Source: an uncultured Bacteroidota bacterium (lineage in GTDB: Bacteria > Bacteroidota > Bacteroidia > Chitinophagales > Chitinophagaceae). Taken from it: a stretch of DNA of 64,000 bases. The stretch's first letter is position 1; each line of letters begins with the position of its first letter. The DNA lies in contig CAIVKC010000038.1 in assembly GCA_903906365.1 (NCBI GenBank), forward strand, positions 89,540 through 153,539. The letters run 5' to 3'. The notes under the pieces were generated by a model, which made no database searches, had not been told where the DNA came from, and saw nothing but the letters and a program-made list of their open reading frames with translations. The position numbers and the translations under genes were made by a program. Positions 17,070 to 25,958 of the stretch are shown one piece after another.

Positions 17070-17655
17070 GCAACCAATTGCTCCAAATCTAGTTTGGGCC
17101 ATGGATTTTATGCACGATGGACTGATAGGTGGTAAGCCTTTTAGGTCATTTAATGTCATTGACGAGTTCAACATGGAATCCCTCAATATCACGTTGGATA
17201 CAAGCCTTCCAGGGCCACGGATAATCCGGGAACTGGACAAGTTAATCGAATGGAGAGGTAAACCAAGGTGGCTCAGATGCAATAACGGGCCCGAATATAT
17301 ATCTCAAGTACTCTATGATTGGGCTAAAGCAAATAATATCATACTCATCTTCATTCAAAAAGGGAAACCACATCAAAATGGATATATGGAAAGATTCAAC
17401 CGGACCTATAGGGAGGAAATCCTGGACAATTATGCTTTTGACTCATTGGCTCAGGCAAGGTTATTAACGCAGGCTTGGATTTGGGTATATAACAACGAAA
17501 GACCTCATAGTTCGCTGAATTATATGACCCCCAGGGGGTTCCTGTTGAAATATGGTAAATGCACCGGCGCACAGGACCCGGAAAATGCATTTCCCACATT
17601 CCAACAGGATGAAGAATTTAAATGGGAACCTCTATTTTTGACTGCTACAAACTAA
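17065..17655 (+). pseudogene. Truncated IS3-family OrfB transposase with a catalytic substitution
   Basis: 196 residues of the C-terminal rve domain: first Asp in LVWAMDFMHDGLIGGKPFR, the second catalytic position reads RCNNGPEY where IS3 transposases have DNGPE (Asp replaced by Asn), and Glu in NGYMERFNRTYREE. The tail YNNERPHSSLNYMTPRGF is typical. OrfA and the N-terminal half of OrfB are missing; the frame opens exactly where the IS481-like remnant begins on the other strand. Inactive by both truncation and substitution. Confidence 0.8.
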
Positions 17656-17728
17656 GGGAAGCTTTCACCCGAATTTGTACCCTGAGGATTGAGCATTTTT
17701 GAAAGTATCCGGTAATGCCTATAAAGGG

Positions 17729-17761
17729 AAAAGCCCGTAAACCAATGTTTTACGAGCTTTT
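17729..17761. terminator. Terminator downstream of tRNA-Ser (bidirectional shape)
   Basis: AAAAGC-C-CGTAAA pairs with TTTACG-A-GCTTTT around a short loop. The minus-strand copy ends in TTTT 25 bp beyond the tRNA; the mirror symmetry would also stop plus-strand transcripts from the transposase remnant. Confidence 0.65.
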
Positions 17762-17785
17762 GATATGTTTTGTTAGTATAGTCAG

Positions 17786-17872
17786 CGGAGGGGAAGGGAT
17801 TCGAACCCTTGATAGGATTTCTCCTATACACACTTTCCAGGCGTGCCAGTTCAACCACTCCTGCACCCCTCC
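17786..17872 (-). tRNA. tRNA-Ser (anticodon GGA)
   Basis: 87 nt. The acceptor stem GGAGGGG pairs with CCCCTCC, with G as discriminator and no encoded CCA. The anticodon arm is CACGC-CTGGAAA-GTGTG with GGA; a long variable arm (TAGGA...TCCTA) and the T arm GGGTTCGAATCCC confirm a class II serine tRNA. It sits at the edge of the accessory island, a common insertion point for mobile DNA. Confidence 0.95.
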
Positions 17873-17901
17873 AAAGGGCTGCAAAAATACAGTTTCCTGC
17901 A

Positions 17902-18669
17902 TTATGTGCCGAATATTTTTTTGGCATTGGAAGTAGTCATTCCAGCCGCCTCCCCTGCACTTACTCCTTTTATGTGGGCGAGCTTCTCCAGGATAAAGGT
18001 CAGAAAACTGCTTTCGTTTCTTTTTCCGCGGAAGGGGACCGGGGGCAGGTAGGGGGCGTCGGTTTCAAGGACCAGATGATCCATGCTTATATGCTGGAGT
18101 ACATCCGGCAAAGTGGATTTCTTGTAGGTGAGCACCCCTCCAATTCCCAGGTAAAAACCAAGCCCGATGATTTTCCGGGCCTGTTCCAGACTACCGGAAA
18201 AACAATGAAATATCCCTTTAAGACTGCCCGATTGGTGCCGGGCCACCACCTCAATACACTCATCGATGGAGTTTCGGCTGTGGATCACAATGGGCAGGTC
18301 ATACTGCATGGCCCAGCCAATCTGGGTTTCAAAGGCTTCCATCTGCTGGGTATCGAAACTTCGGTCCCAGTAATAGTCCAGCCCGATTTCCCCGACCGCG
18401 GCAAATGTCCGCCTGGCCAACAGCGATTTCACCAGCTCTAGTTCCTGCAGGTAGTTTTCCTGAACGCTGCAGGGATGGAGACCCGCCATCGCCACAAAGA
18501 ACCCCGGAAACCTGCTTTCCAGGCCAAGCAGTTGATCCATTGTATGGCTGTCAACGGCCGGCAAATAGCATTTTTCCACCCCGCTTTCCCGGGCCCGCTG
18601 TACCACTTCAGAGATATCCGCTTCAAAATCCGGGAGGTACATATGGCAATGTGTATCTATCAATGTCAT
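17902..18669 (-). CDS. tatD: TatD-family metal-dependent hydrolase/DNase
   Basis: 255 aa from the ATG giving MTLIDTHCHMY. The metal-binding pattern is complete: DTHCH (His7, His9), GEIGLDYYW, PIVIHSRNS, GIFHCFSGS and LVLETDAPY. TatD proteins are cytoplasmic, magnesium-dependent 3'-5' exonucleases or related hydrolases with a TIM-barrel fold, involved in DNA repair and RNA turnover. Length is normal. It lies just upstream of tRNA-Ser on the same strand. Confidence 0.92.
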   Translation of the reverse strand: MTLIDTHCHMYLPDFEADISEVVQRARESGVEKCYLPAVDSHTMDQLLGLESRFPGFFVAMAGLHPCSVQENYLQELELVKSLLARRTFAAVGEIGLDYYWDRSFDTQQMEAFETQIGWAMQYDLPIVIHSRNSIDECIEVVARHQSGSLKGIFHCFSGSLEQARKIIGLGFYLGIGGVLTYKKSTLPDVLQHISMDHLVLETDAPYLPPVPFRGKRNESSFLTFILEKLAHIKGVSAGEAAGMTTSNAKKIFGT

Positions 18670-18930
18670 GCGATCGCTTTTGTCCAAATATCCCAAAATA
18701 CCCGGAATTCCGGGTATTTACCTTTTGGGGCCATTAACCCCAAAAAAGGCTGAAAAAATCATCACATTCCTCTAAAACCCTTTACAACGCTGCATTTCAT
18801 GAAGGTTCGGCTAAGCCCGTCCGATAGGTTAAATTATTGATTCCGGGCGGTAAATTCGGGTCTGACTAAATAAGTTTGTATTAATAAAAAAAAGTTTTAC
18901 CTTTAAAATAGTTTTCATAGGGTACGGATT
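18670..18930. other. Intergenic region
   Basis: Between tatD and the deacetylase terminator; AT-rich with no gene. A partial -7-like box (CAAATATC, 18686-18693, plus-strand reading) could serve tatD on the minus strand. Confidence 0.35.
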
Positions 18931-18960
18931 AAAAACGGGCCAGGGTGTCTACCCAGGCCC
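18931..18960 (-). terminator. Rho-independent terminator of the deacetylase gene
   Basis: On the minus strand GGGCC-GGGT pairs with ACCC-GGCCC around a 4-nt loop and is followed by GTTTTT. It lies 57 bp past the stop codon. Confidence 0.75.
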
Positions 18961-19017
18961 AATTCATTTTAAGCCAATACATTACCAAATTTACCCCGAA
19001 TTTTACCTAAATGAACC

Positions 19018-19641
19018 TCAGCGGATCCCCTGGAACTCAAAACCCAGGGCGGTAAAATAATCCAGCACGCCGGGCAAGGCCTCCTTTAGTCTTTCAAAAG
19101 CTTTTTCGCTGTCATGAAATACAACCACTGACCCCGGTTGGGCATTCTTGATTACATTCCGGCTGCAGCGGGCTGCGGTAAGTGAGGTATCAAAATCTCC
19201 GCTCAATACGTCCCACATGATAATCCGGAAACCCGGTTTTGATTTGGTCAGGCAATCTATCTGGAAACGGGTTATCCGGCCATAGGGCGGACGGAAGAGG
19301 TCCGAATCAATACAGCGTGCAGCCATCAGCACATTGTCCAGATAGCCGGCATCCTCCGCTTTCCATCCGTTGAGGTGGTTGTGGGTATGATTACCCACCC
19401 GGTGGCCTTCCAGCAGAATCCTTCTATACATCTCCGGATATAGTTCCACGTTTTTGCCGATACAAAAGAAGGTAGCCTTTGCCTGGTAGGCCTGCAGGGT
19501 ATCGAGCACAAAGGGAGTAGCCACAGGATGGGGGCCGTCGTCGAAGGTCAGGTAGATTTTTTTATCCCCCCGCGGAAGGTTCCACAAACAGGAAGGATAG
19601 ATTTTTTTCAGCCACCACGGGGTCTTGACGAGATAGAACAT
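19018..19641 (-). CDS. Polysaccharide deacetylase (NodB domain, carbohydrate esterase 4)
   Basis: 207 aa, essentially one NodB domain. CE4 motifs in order: YLTFDDGPHP (metal and base Asp), GNHTHNH (metal His), LFRPPYGRI, MWDVLSGDFD and VVVFHDSEKA. Such enzymes remove N-acetyl groups from peptidoglycan or other polymers. There is no clear signal peptide, only a short hydrophobic start (MFYLVKTPWWLKKIY), so location is uncertain. It follows the ARPP-1-like gene by 35 bp and may share its transcript. Confidence 0.88.
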   Translation of the reverse strand: MFYLVKTPWWLKKIYPSCLWNLPRGDKKIYLTFDDGPHPVATPFVLDTLQAYQAKATFFCIGKNVELYPEMYRRILLEGHRVGNHTHNHLNGWKAEDAGYLDNVLMAARCIDSDLFRPPYGRITRFQIDCLTKSKPGFRIIMWDVLSGDFDTSLTAARCSRNVIKNAQPGSVVVFHDSEKAFERLKEALPGVLDYFTALGFEFQGIR

Positions 19642-19676
19642 GCTGCAAAATTACTAAGATTGACCGCAAGGGCACA

Positions 19677-20624
19677 CTAGAAAGTATTTATATGGATGAC
19701 CTGGCCGAACTGCCGGAAAATTTTGCCGTTCCTGGGGACAAATTCTTCCTGGGTACGGGTATCGGTGAGTATCTTATCCATGTATTCCCTGACCGGCTTG
19801 TCCGGCAGGGTGACCGGGCTGCCGAAAAACAGGGCATCATCAATATAGCCGCGCAGCAAAGGTTCCAGCTGGGGATAGAACAAATTGGTGCCGGCATAGA
19901 TGTCGCTGCCTATGATTTTATTGCCGCTCAGGCATACAAAGCCCACAATGGTACTGTCCGATTCCCGGAATTTTTTTAGAAAATACTGGAAATAATCGTC
20001 GCTCAAGGGAAGATTCTTTTTGTCCAGGCTCCTGGAAAGGTAGGCCAGGGTATTGCTTTTGACACCGCCCTGCTCGAGCTGGTTGCCGATTTCCCGCCAG
20101 ATGAGTACCTGGTTTTTACTGATGTCCACTGCCTTTCGCAGGCGGGAATTGGCAAAATTGCTGTGGGTGAATTTTTTTTCCTTGTCGCTCCATCTTTCCT
20201 CCTCCACGCACATGACGGGAATGTATTCATCCCGGGGGGAGGGAGCCATGATGGTATCGCGCGACACAATGCGGTCCTGCCTGCCCCCGGAAATAACTTC
20301 CCCTGAATTGATCAGAATGGATTTGTCGGAATGATTGTTGATCCGCAGCCAGTGCACGTTTTCGGTGGAAGCAGTGCCCCTTTCGGAGATCGTCGCCAGT
20401 CCGCTGTTGAGGGCCTGCGACAGGGAGATGATATTACCCGGTCCCCCCAACAAGGGGTTGCCGGGGTGGTTTTTACCCCGGATCGGAATGATCTTCAGGT
20501 TCTTGTATTGCCAGGCGCTGTCATAATCCACCCATACCGTTTCATAGGTGATCTGGGAAAGGGCCTTTTGGGAGACCATAAAAAGCCACCAGAACAAAAG
20601 ATATTTCAGAGTGCCGGTCTTCAT
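19677..20624 (-). CDS. Secreted ARPP-1 (DUF6569)-like protein
   Basis: 315 aa from the ATG at 20624 with a hydrophobic leader (LKYLLFWWLFMVSQKALS). The core motif ILINSGEVISGGRQDRIVSR plus the downstream VMCVEEERW is the hallmark of the ARPP-1 domain, of unknown biochemical activity. A short Cys-containing strand (FVCLSGNKIIGSD) follows near residue 240. It is divergent from gltX (95 bp between starts) and upstream of the deacetylase gene. Confidence 0.72.
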   Translation of the reverse strand: MKTGTLKYLLFWWLFMVSQKALSQITYETVWVDYDSAWQYKNLKIIPIRGKNHPGNPLLGGPGNIISLSQALNSGLATISERGTASTENVHWLRINNHSDKSILINSGEVISGGRQDRIVSRDTIMAPSPRDEYIPVMCVEEERWSDKEKKFTHSNFANSRLRKAVDISKNQVLIWREIGNQLEQGGVKSNTLAYLSRSLDKKNLPLSDDYFQYFLKKFRESDSTIVGFVCLSGNKIIGSDIYAGTNLFYPQLEPLLRGYIDDALFFGSPVTLPDKPVREYMDKILTDTRTQEEFVPRNGKIFRQFGQVIHINTF

Positions 20625-20719
20625 GCGGTGATATTGATCCAAATAACGGATTTTATGGGGAAATAGTACCTGTTTTGCGGCAGCGAGCGCTCTTTTCAAA
20701 ATCTGTATCTTTACGGGCT

Positions 20720-22264
20720 ATGAATAAAAGAGTCAGGGTCCGGTTTGCGCCCTCTCCCACAGGTGGCCTGCACCTGGGGGGCGTACGCACGGTTTTGTAT
20801 AATTATTTATTTGCCCGCCAGCATGGCGGTGATTTTGTATTGAGGATAGAGGATACCGACCAGAGCCGCTTTGTGGAGGGTGCCGAGCAATATATTCTGA
20901 GCTGTCTTGAATGGTGCGGACTGGTCCCCGATGAAAGCCCCTGGCACGGAGGCAACTACGGGCCTTACCGCCAGAGCGAAAGAAAGGCGCTGGGTTTTTA
21001 CAAAGACTATGCCGAGCAGCTGGTCAGGGCAGGAAAGGCCTACTATGCCTTTGATATGCCCGCCGAACTGGAAACCATGCGCAGCAAATACCGCAGTGCC
21101 CAGAACCCTTCCCCCCAATACGACCACAAGACCCGCATGGAAATGCGCAATTCCTTAAGCCTGACCCTGGAGGAAACAGAGAGGCTGCTGGAATCGGGCA
21201 CCCCCTACGTGATCCGGATCCTGATGCCCGAAAACGAAACCGTCAGCTTCCAGGACCTGATCCGGGGAGAGGTGAGTTTTCATACCTCCCTGGTCGACGA
21301 CAAGGTCCTGCTGAAAACGGATGGTATGCCCACCTATCACCTGGCGGTGGTGGTCGACGATTTCCAGATGAAAATCACCCATGCCTTCCGCGGGGAAGAA
21401 TGGCTGCCCAGCGCACCGGTTCACATCCTGCTGTGGCGCTATTTATTTGGCGAGGAAAACATGCCTGCCTGGGCGCATCTGCCCCTTATTTTGAAACCGG
21501 ATGGAAATGGCAAATTGAGCAAACGCGACGGAGACCGACTGGGATTTCCCGTTTTTGCGATGAACTGGTCTGATCCCAAGACCGGAGAGCTCACCAGCGG
21601 CTTCAGGGAGCTGGGCTTCCTGGCGGAGGCCTTCGTCAACCTGCTGGCCGTGCTGGGGTGGAATGACGGGACCCAGCAGGAATTATACAGCCTGGATGAA
21701 CTGGTGCAAAAATTTTCGCTGGACCGGATACATAAGGGCGGCGCCAAATTCAATTATGAAAAAGCCCGCTGGTTTAACCATGAATGGATAAAGAAGCTGC
21801 CGGTCGGCCATTATTTGCCGCAACTGGTTCGCCTTTTTGAGCAGCAGGGTATCCCCCTGCCTGAACCCGATGCCTTCATCCGGGTCATGGAACTGGTCAA
21901 GGACCGCTGTACCCTGCTGCCGGATTTTGTCGAGCAGGCCGGTTTCTTTTTTCAGCATCCCGTGCACATTGATTTGGCAGCCGTTCAACCCAAATGGGAT
22001 GACAGGAAAAACCAGTTCTTTATGGAGCTGATCCGGGCCTATGAATTCATCCAACCCTGGCTAAAAGACGACCTGGAAAAAGAATTCAAAGAAATGGCAG
22101 CCGCCCACCAGATCAAACCAGGAGACCTGCTGGCGCCGCTGCGGGTCATGCTGGTCGGGGGTAAATTCGGGCCAGGCGTCTTTGACATCGCCCAGCTGCT
22201 GGGTAAGGACCAAACCCTCCACAGGATACGCCACACCCTCCAGCTGTTGCAGACCAGCCAGTGA
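20720..22264 (+). CDS. gltX: Glutamyl-tRNA synthetase
   Basis: 514 aa from the ATG giving MNKRVRVRFAPSPTGGLHLG. The class I signature HLGG lies at ~16-19 and the KMSKS-equivalent KLSKRDGD near residue 264; the GluRS zinc-type insertion is reduced. The C-terminal ~150 residues form the anticodon-binding helical domain. It charges tRNA-Glu for translation. I moved the start from an upstream in-frame ATG (20675) because the conserved sequence begins here and the upstream part overlaps the divergent gene. Confidence 0.95.
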   Translation: MNKRVRVRFAPSPTGGLHLGGVRTVLYNYLFARQHGGDFVLRIEDTDQSRFVEGAEQYILSCLEWCGLVPDESPWHGGNYGPYRQSERKALGFYKDYAEQLVRAGKAYYAFDMPAELETMRSKYRSAQNPSPQYDHKTRMEMRNSLSLTLEETERLLESGTPYVIRILMPENETVSFQDLIRGEVSFHTSLVDDKVLLKTDGMPTYHLAVVVDDFQMKITHAFRGEEWLPSAPVHILLWRYLFGEENMPAWAHLPLILKPDGNGKLSKRDGDRLGFPVFAMNWSDPKTGELTSGFRELGFLAEAFVNLLAVLGWNDGTQQELYSLDELVQKFSLDRIHKGGAKFNYEKARWFNHEWIKKLPVGHYLPQLVRLFEQQGIPLPEPDAFIRVMELVKDRCTLLPDFVEQAGFFFQHPVHIDLAAVQPKWDDRKNQFFMELIRAYEFIQPWLKDDLEKEFKEMAAAHQIKPGDLLAPLRVMLVGGKFGPGVFDIAQLLGKDQTLHRIRHTLQLLQTSQ

Positions 22265-22286
22265 CAGGCTCCACTCATATAAATCA

Positions 22287-22318
22287 TTTGCCAAAACCGG
22301 GCGGTCTTATTAATTTTC
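22287..22318 (+). promoter_or_regulatory. Promoter of the GT39 gene
   Basis: TTTG (22287-22290), 20-bp spacer, TAATTTTC (22311-22318): one mismatch to TAnnTTTG. The ATG follows 20 bp later. Confidence 0.6.
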
Positions 22319-22338
22319 TTGGACCTAAATAACCGCCG

Positions 22339-23880
22339 ATGAAAAATTCAAACAGGCTCCTATACCTGCTGGCAGCCGTCAAACTGGTGCTGCCCTTTGT
22401 GTTACAAAACGGCGTGTATGAACCCCACCGCGATGAACTCCTTTACCTGGCAGAAGGCCATCATATGGCCTGGGGGTTCATGGAGGTCCCTCCCCTGCTG
22501 TCCGTATTTGCCTGGCTTACCCACTTATTGGGGGATGGCATGTTCTGGATCAAGTTATGGCCTTCCCTCTTTGGCGCCCTGACCTACCTGATCACGGGCC
22601 GCATCATCCTATTGCTGGGAGGCAGGAGCTATGCCCTTTTCCTGGGATTTTTACCCTTTGCCCTGGGGGGCTACCTGCGGGTGCATTACCTGTTTCAGCC
22701 TAATTTCCTGGAGATCTTTTTTTGGACCATGATTGCCTGGAGTCTGATTTGCTTTGTCAAGACCTCCGGCAACCAATGGCTCTATGTATTGGGCCTGAGC
22801 GCCGGACTGGGCATGATGAGCAAATATTCGGTGCTGTTTTATATAACCGCCGTATGCCTGGGACTGCTCCTGACCCGGGAAAGGAAGATCTTTGCAAACC
22901 GGCACCTATACATGGCCGGTCTGATTGCCCTGGTGATATGTCTGCCCAATTTTTGGTGGCAGTACCGGCTGCATTTCCCGGTGGTGTATCATATGGAAAA
23001 GCTGCAGCGCACCCAACTGCAGTATATCAGTCCGGTCAGTTTCCTGCTGGACCAGTTTATTATGTTCCTGCCCGTATTTTTCATCTGGCCGGCCGGGCTG
23101 CTCTATGTTTTTTTGGCCCCTGCCGCCAGGCCTTACCGGTTCATCGGATGGGCCTATCTGGCCGTCATCATCCTGCTGTTGCTGGGCCGTGGAAAAAACT
23201 ATTATGCCCTGGGTGCCTACCCGGTCCTGTTTGCCTTCGGGGCCTTTGCGCTGGAGGAAATGACCCGGCAGCGGCTCAGATGGCTGCGCTATGTATTTAT
23301 CCTGGTTCCTTTATGGCTGGGCTATACTTTTGTGTATGTGGCGCTGCCCCTGCTTCCGCCCGACAGGCTGGCGGCCTACTACCGGCAACATGATACCCAA
23401 AAACTGGGGCTGCTCAAATGGGAGGACGGCAACAACCATCCCCTGCCCCAGGATTTTTCAGATATGCAGGGCTGGGAAGAAATGACCGCCAAAATGGCCC
23501 TGGCCTATAACCAGCTGGACAGTGCCGAGAAAAAAAAGGCCCTCCTGTTTTGCGATAACTACGGGGAAGCCGGCGCGCTCAATTTTTACGGGCCCAAATA
23601 CCACCTGCCTGAAACCTACAGTGATGATGCGAGTTTCCTGTACTGGATACCCGACTCCCTTCATTTTGACAACCTGGTGCTGCTTACCCCGGATACCCTG
23701 GAGATGGAGCATCCATTCATTAAGAATTTCGCGTATGCCAAACTGGTGGGCCGGGTGACCAGTCCCTATGCCAGGCAAAGAGGGGACCTGATCATTTTAC
23801 TCAAAGGGGCCAATGGGGATATCAAGAAAATGTTCATCGACAAACTCGAAAAGGACAAATCCATGGTGAATTTCCACTAG
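22339..23880 (+). CDS. GT39-family (PMT/ArnT-like) membrane glycosyltransferase
   Basis: 513 aa with about ten TM helices. The catalytic acidic pair appears early in YEPHRDELLYLAEGHH, as in lipid-phosphate-sugar glycosyltransferases of the PMT_2 group. Helices include LPFALGGYLRVHYLF, LYVLGLSAGLGMMSKYSVLF and AYLAVIILLLLG. The C-terminal ~120 residues (from about QDFSDMQGWEEM) are soluble and should face the periplasm. Such enzymes transfer a sugar from a polyprenyl-phosphate donor to lipid or protein; the acceptor is unknown. It stands between gltX and the B12-subunit gene with its own promoter. Confidence 0.83.
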   Translation: MKNSNRLLYLLAAVKLVLPFVLQNGVYEPHRDELLYLAEGHHMAWGFMEVPPLLSVFAWLTHLLGDGMFWIKLWPSLFGALTYLITGRIILLLGGRSYALFLGFLPFALGGYLRVHYLFQPNFLEIFFWTMIAWSLICFVKTSGNQWLYVLGLSAGLGMMSKYSVLFYITAVCLGLLLTRERKIFANRHLYMAGLIALVICLPNFWWQYRLHFPVVYHMEKLQRTQLQYISPVSFLLDQFIMFLPVFFIWPAGLLYVFLAPAARPYRFIGWAYLAVIILLLLGRGKNYYALGAYPVLFAFGAFALEEMTRQRLRWLRYVFILVPLWLGYTFVYVALPLLPPDRLAAYYRQHDTQKLGLLKWEDGNNHPLPQDFSDMQGWEEMTAKMALAYNQLDSAEKKKALLFCDNYGEAGALNFYGPKYHLPETYSDDASFLYWIPDSLHFDNLVLLTPDTLEMEHPFIKNFAYAKLVGRVTSPYARQRGDLIILLKGANGDIKKMFIDKLEKDKSMVNFH

Positions 23881-23903
23881 GACCGGATTTGTATGGGATT
23901 GCT

Positions 23904-23911
23904 TACTTTTG
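23904..23911 (+). promoter_or_regulatory. -7 box of the B12-binding subunit gene
   Basis: TACTTTTG matches TAnnTTTG exactly; the ATG lies 20 bp downstream. No good -33 element is seen at the usual distance. Confidence 0.4.
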
Positions 23912-23931
23912 ACCATCATTACCCCCACTCC

Positions 23932-24351
23932 ATGGATATTGCTGTAAACAGGCCCATACGCGTGCTGATCGCCAAAGTCGGACTCGACGGCCACGACCGG
24001 GGAGCCAAAGTCATTGCCACTTCCCTGCGCGATGCGGGCATGGAAGTCATCTATACCGGACTGAGACAGACCCCGGAAATGGTGGTCAATGCCGCCCTGC
24101 AGGAGGACGTGGATGCCATCGGCATCTCCATCCTGAGCGGAGCCCATATGACCGTATTTCCAAAAGTGATTGCCCTGATGAAGGAAAACAACATGGAGGA
24201 CGTATTGCTGACCGGGGGTGGAATCATCCCCGATGAGGACATGAAGGTTCTACAGGAAGCCGGGGTGGGCCAGCTCTTCGCACCCGGCACCCCGACAGCA
24301 GATATTGCCCGCTATATTACCCAATGGGTAAAGGAAAACCGTCCTTTCTAA
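23932..24351 (+). CDS. Stand-alone cobalamin-binding subunit of a methylmalonyl-CoA-type mutase
   Basis: 139 aa. The whole protein is a B12-binding Rossmann-like domain: [20 protein letters not shown] contains the DxHxxG cofactor motif, then SILSGAHM (SxL) and [11 protein letters not shown] (GGG). It corresponds to the C-terminal part of methylmalonyl-CoA mutase encoded as a separate chain, as in the split isobutyryl-/hydroxyisobutyryl-CoA mutases. A large subunit is not in the window. I start at ATG 23932 because upstream codons are not conserved-looking. Methylmalonyl-CoA epimerase, at 44.8 kb, acts in the same pathway. Confidence 0.88.
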   Translation: MDIAVNRPIRVLIAKVGLDGHDRGAKVIATSLRDAGMEVIYTGLRQTPEMVVNAALQEDVDAIGISILSGAHMTVFPKVIALMKENNMEDVLLTGGGIIPDEDMKVLQEAGVGQLFAPGTPTADIARYITQWVKENRPF

Positions 24352-24394
24352 TGCCCGTCTGCCCGGGAAGCCCCCCCTCGGATACCCCCTGGGC

Positions 24395-24997
24395 TCAGAT
24401 CTCCGGAAGGGTCAGCCGCTTTCTTTTGGAATAGATCCTGATTCCCACGATCACCAGTACGCAGATATAGAGGTTGGTATTATAGTCCAGGGAAGTGTGC
24501 TTCAGCAGGACATAGATCAGTCCGCCGATGGCACAGGCCGTCGCATACAATTCTCCCCTTTTGAGCAGGTTGGGCACCGCATTGCAAAAAATATCCGCGA
24601 TCAGGCCGCCGAAAGTGGCAGAAATCACCCCCATAATCACCGCATATTCCTCGTTGATGCCGTTGAGCAGGCATTTTTCGATGCCCGCCGCCGTGAACAG
24701 GCCAAGACCGACTGCGTCGGTAAAAAATATCGTCCGCCGGAACTGCCTGAAATTCTGTTTGAACAGGAAGGTGATGAGGGTTGCGGAGAGCACCAGGGCC
24801 AGGGCAATATTATCATTGACCCAGTTGACCGGACGGATACCAATCAGCAGGTCACGGAGGGTGCCTCCCCCATAGGCCGTGACAAAAGCCAGCACCACGG
24901 CGCCAAATACATCCATCCGGTTGGTCCTTGCCTTGAGGGCGCCGGTAACGGCAAAAACAAAAATACCTGCATAGGTGATGATCCCCAGTAAATTCAT
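24395..24997 (-). CDS. TRIC/UPF0126-family trimeric cation channel protein
   Basis: 200 aa with two repeats of three TM helices plus a seventh. Conserved segments are VTGALKARTNRMDVFGAVVL, VTAYGGGTLRDLLIG and, in the second repeat, SATFGGLIADIFCNAVPNLL. Family members (YicG-like) are inner-membrane trimers permeable to monovalent cations; the physiological role in bacteria is unclear. It is convergent with the B12-subunit gene and divergent from the enoyl-CoA hydratase gene. Confidence 0.88.
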   Translation of the reverse strand: MNLLGIITYAGIFVFAVTGALKARTNRMDVFGAVVLAFVTAYGGGTLRDLLIGIRPVNWVNDNIALALVLSATLITFLFKQNFRQFRRTIFFTDAVGLGLFTAAGIEKCLLNGINEEYAVIMGVISATFGGLIADIFCNAVPNLLKRGELYATACAIGGLIYVLLKHTSLDYNTNLYICVLVIVGIRIYSKRKRLTLPEI

Positions 24998-25039
24998 GTC
25001 ATGAAGTTATTAATTGCGCCTTAATCATCCGAATGGATT

Positions 25040-25047
25040 TAAATTTG
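25040..25047 (+). promoter_or_regulatory. -7 box of the enoyl-CoA hydratase gene
   Basis: TAAATTTG matches TAnnTTTG exactly. A TTG lies 23 bp upstream (25014-25016); the ATG is 33 bp downstream. Confidence 0.5.
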
Positions 25048-25079
25048 CCCTGGCTTTCCTAACATACAAACCAATCAAC

Positions 25080-25862
25080 ATGAACTATACTACCCTCCAT
25101 ACCGAACTGGAAAACGGCATTTTCCTCCTTACCATCAACCGTCCCGATAAATTAAATGCGCTGAACAGGACCGTGATTGCCGAGCTCGCCCATGCCCTGG
25201 ATGAGGTGGCCGTCAATCCCGAAATCAGGGGGGTGATCCTGACCGGAAGCGGAAACAAGGCCTTTGTGGCAGGTGCCGATATTACGGAGTTTCTTTCCCT
25301 GGACGGGGCGGGAGGAAGCCAGCTGGCAGCCAGGGGCCAGGCCTTGGTATTTGACAAAATCGAACAGTCGTCCAAGCCGGTCCTGGCGGCGGTGAACGGA
25401 TTTGCCCTGGGCGGCGGATGCGAACTAGCCATGGCCTGTCATTTCAGGGTAGCCGCCGCACATGCAAAATTCGGGCAGCCGGAAGTGAACCTGGGCCTGA
25501 TCCCGGGCTATGGGGGCACCCAGCGGCTGACCTGGCTGGTGGGCAAGGGCCGGGCCCTGGAGCTGATGATGACCGGACAGATGGTGGATGCAGCGGAAGC
25601 CCATCGCATAGGCCTGGTCAACCACGTTTTCAGTACCGAAGAACTCCTCACCAGGACAAAGGAGATCCTGCAGGTTATTATATCAAAGGCCCCGCTGGCC
25701 GTGGCTGAGGTCATACAACTGTCCAACTATGCCACCAGCGGACAGGCCGGCGGACTATCCCGGGAAATCAGTGCGTTTGGAAAATTATTCGATACGGCCG
25801 ATGCCAAGGAAGGTGCGGCCGCATTCCTGGAAAAACGAAAACCGCAGTTTACCGGACACTGA
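25080..25862 (+). CDS. Enoyl-CoA hydratase/isomerase (crotonase family)
   Basis: 260 aa. Oxyanion-hole segments are present: KAFVAGADITEF and NGFALGGGCELAMACHF. The catalytic Glu region GQPEVNLGLIPGYGGTQRL and the trailing SKAPLAVAEV helix are typical of hydratases of fatty-acid and amino-acid breakdown. The usual first crotonase glutamate position near CELAMAC appears kept. ATG at 25080 was chosen because the family starts with NYTTLHTELENG; an upstream in-frame ATG would overlap the -7 box. Confidence 0.9.
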   Translation: MNYTTLHTELENGIFLLTINRPDKLNALNRTVIAELAHALDEVAVNPEIRGVILTGSGNKAFVAGADITEFLSLDGAGGSQLAARGQALVFDKIEQSSKPVLAAVNGFALGGGCELAMACHFRVAAAHAKFGQPEVNLGLIPGYGGTQRLTWLVGKGRALELMMTGQMVDAAEAHRIGLVNHVFSTEELLTRTKEILQVIISKAPLAVAEVIQLSNYATSGQAGGLSREISAFGKLFDTADAKEGAAAFLEKRKPQFTGH

Positions 25863-25958
25863 TTAAACCGCCCAAATCCAGGGGCAGGGAAATGAACGAC
25901 AAAGACCGGCTGTTGCGCCGGCCTTTGTCAGAGAGGATGATCCATTTATTCCCGTCCC

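Noticed and set aside
16434..17655. A single intact insertion sequence
   Set aside because: The two transposase pieces face away from each other, belong to different families, and both lack their N-terminal halves.
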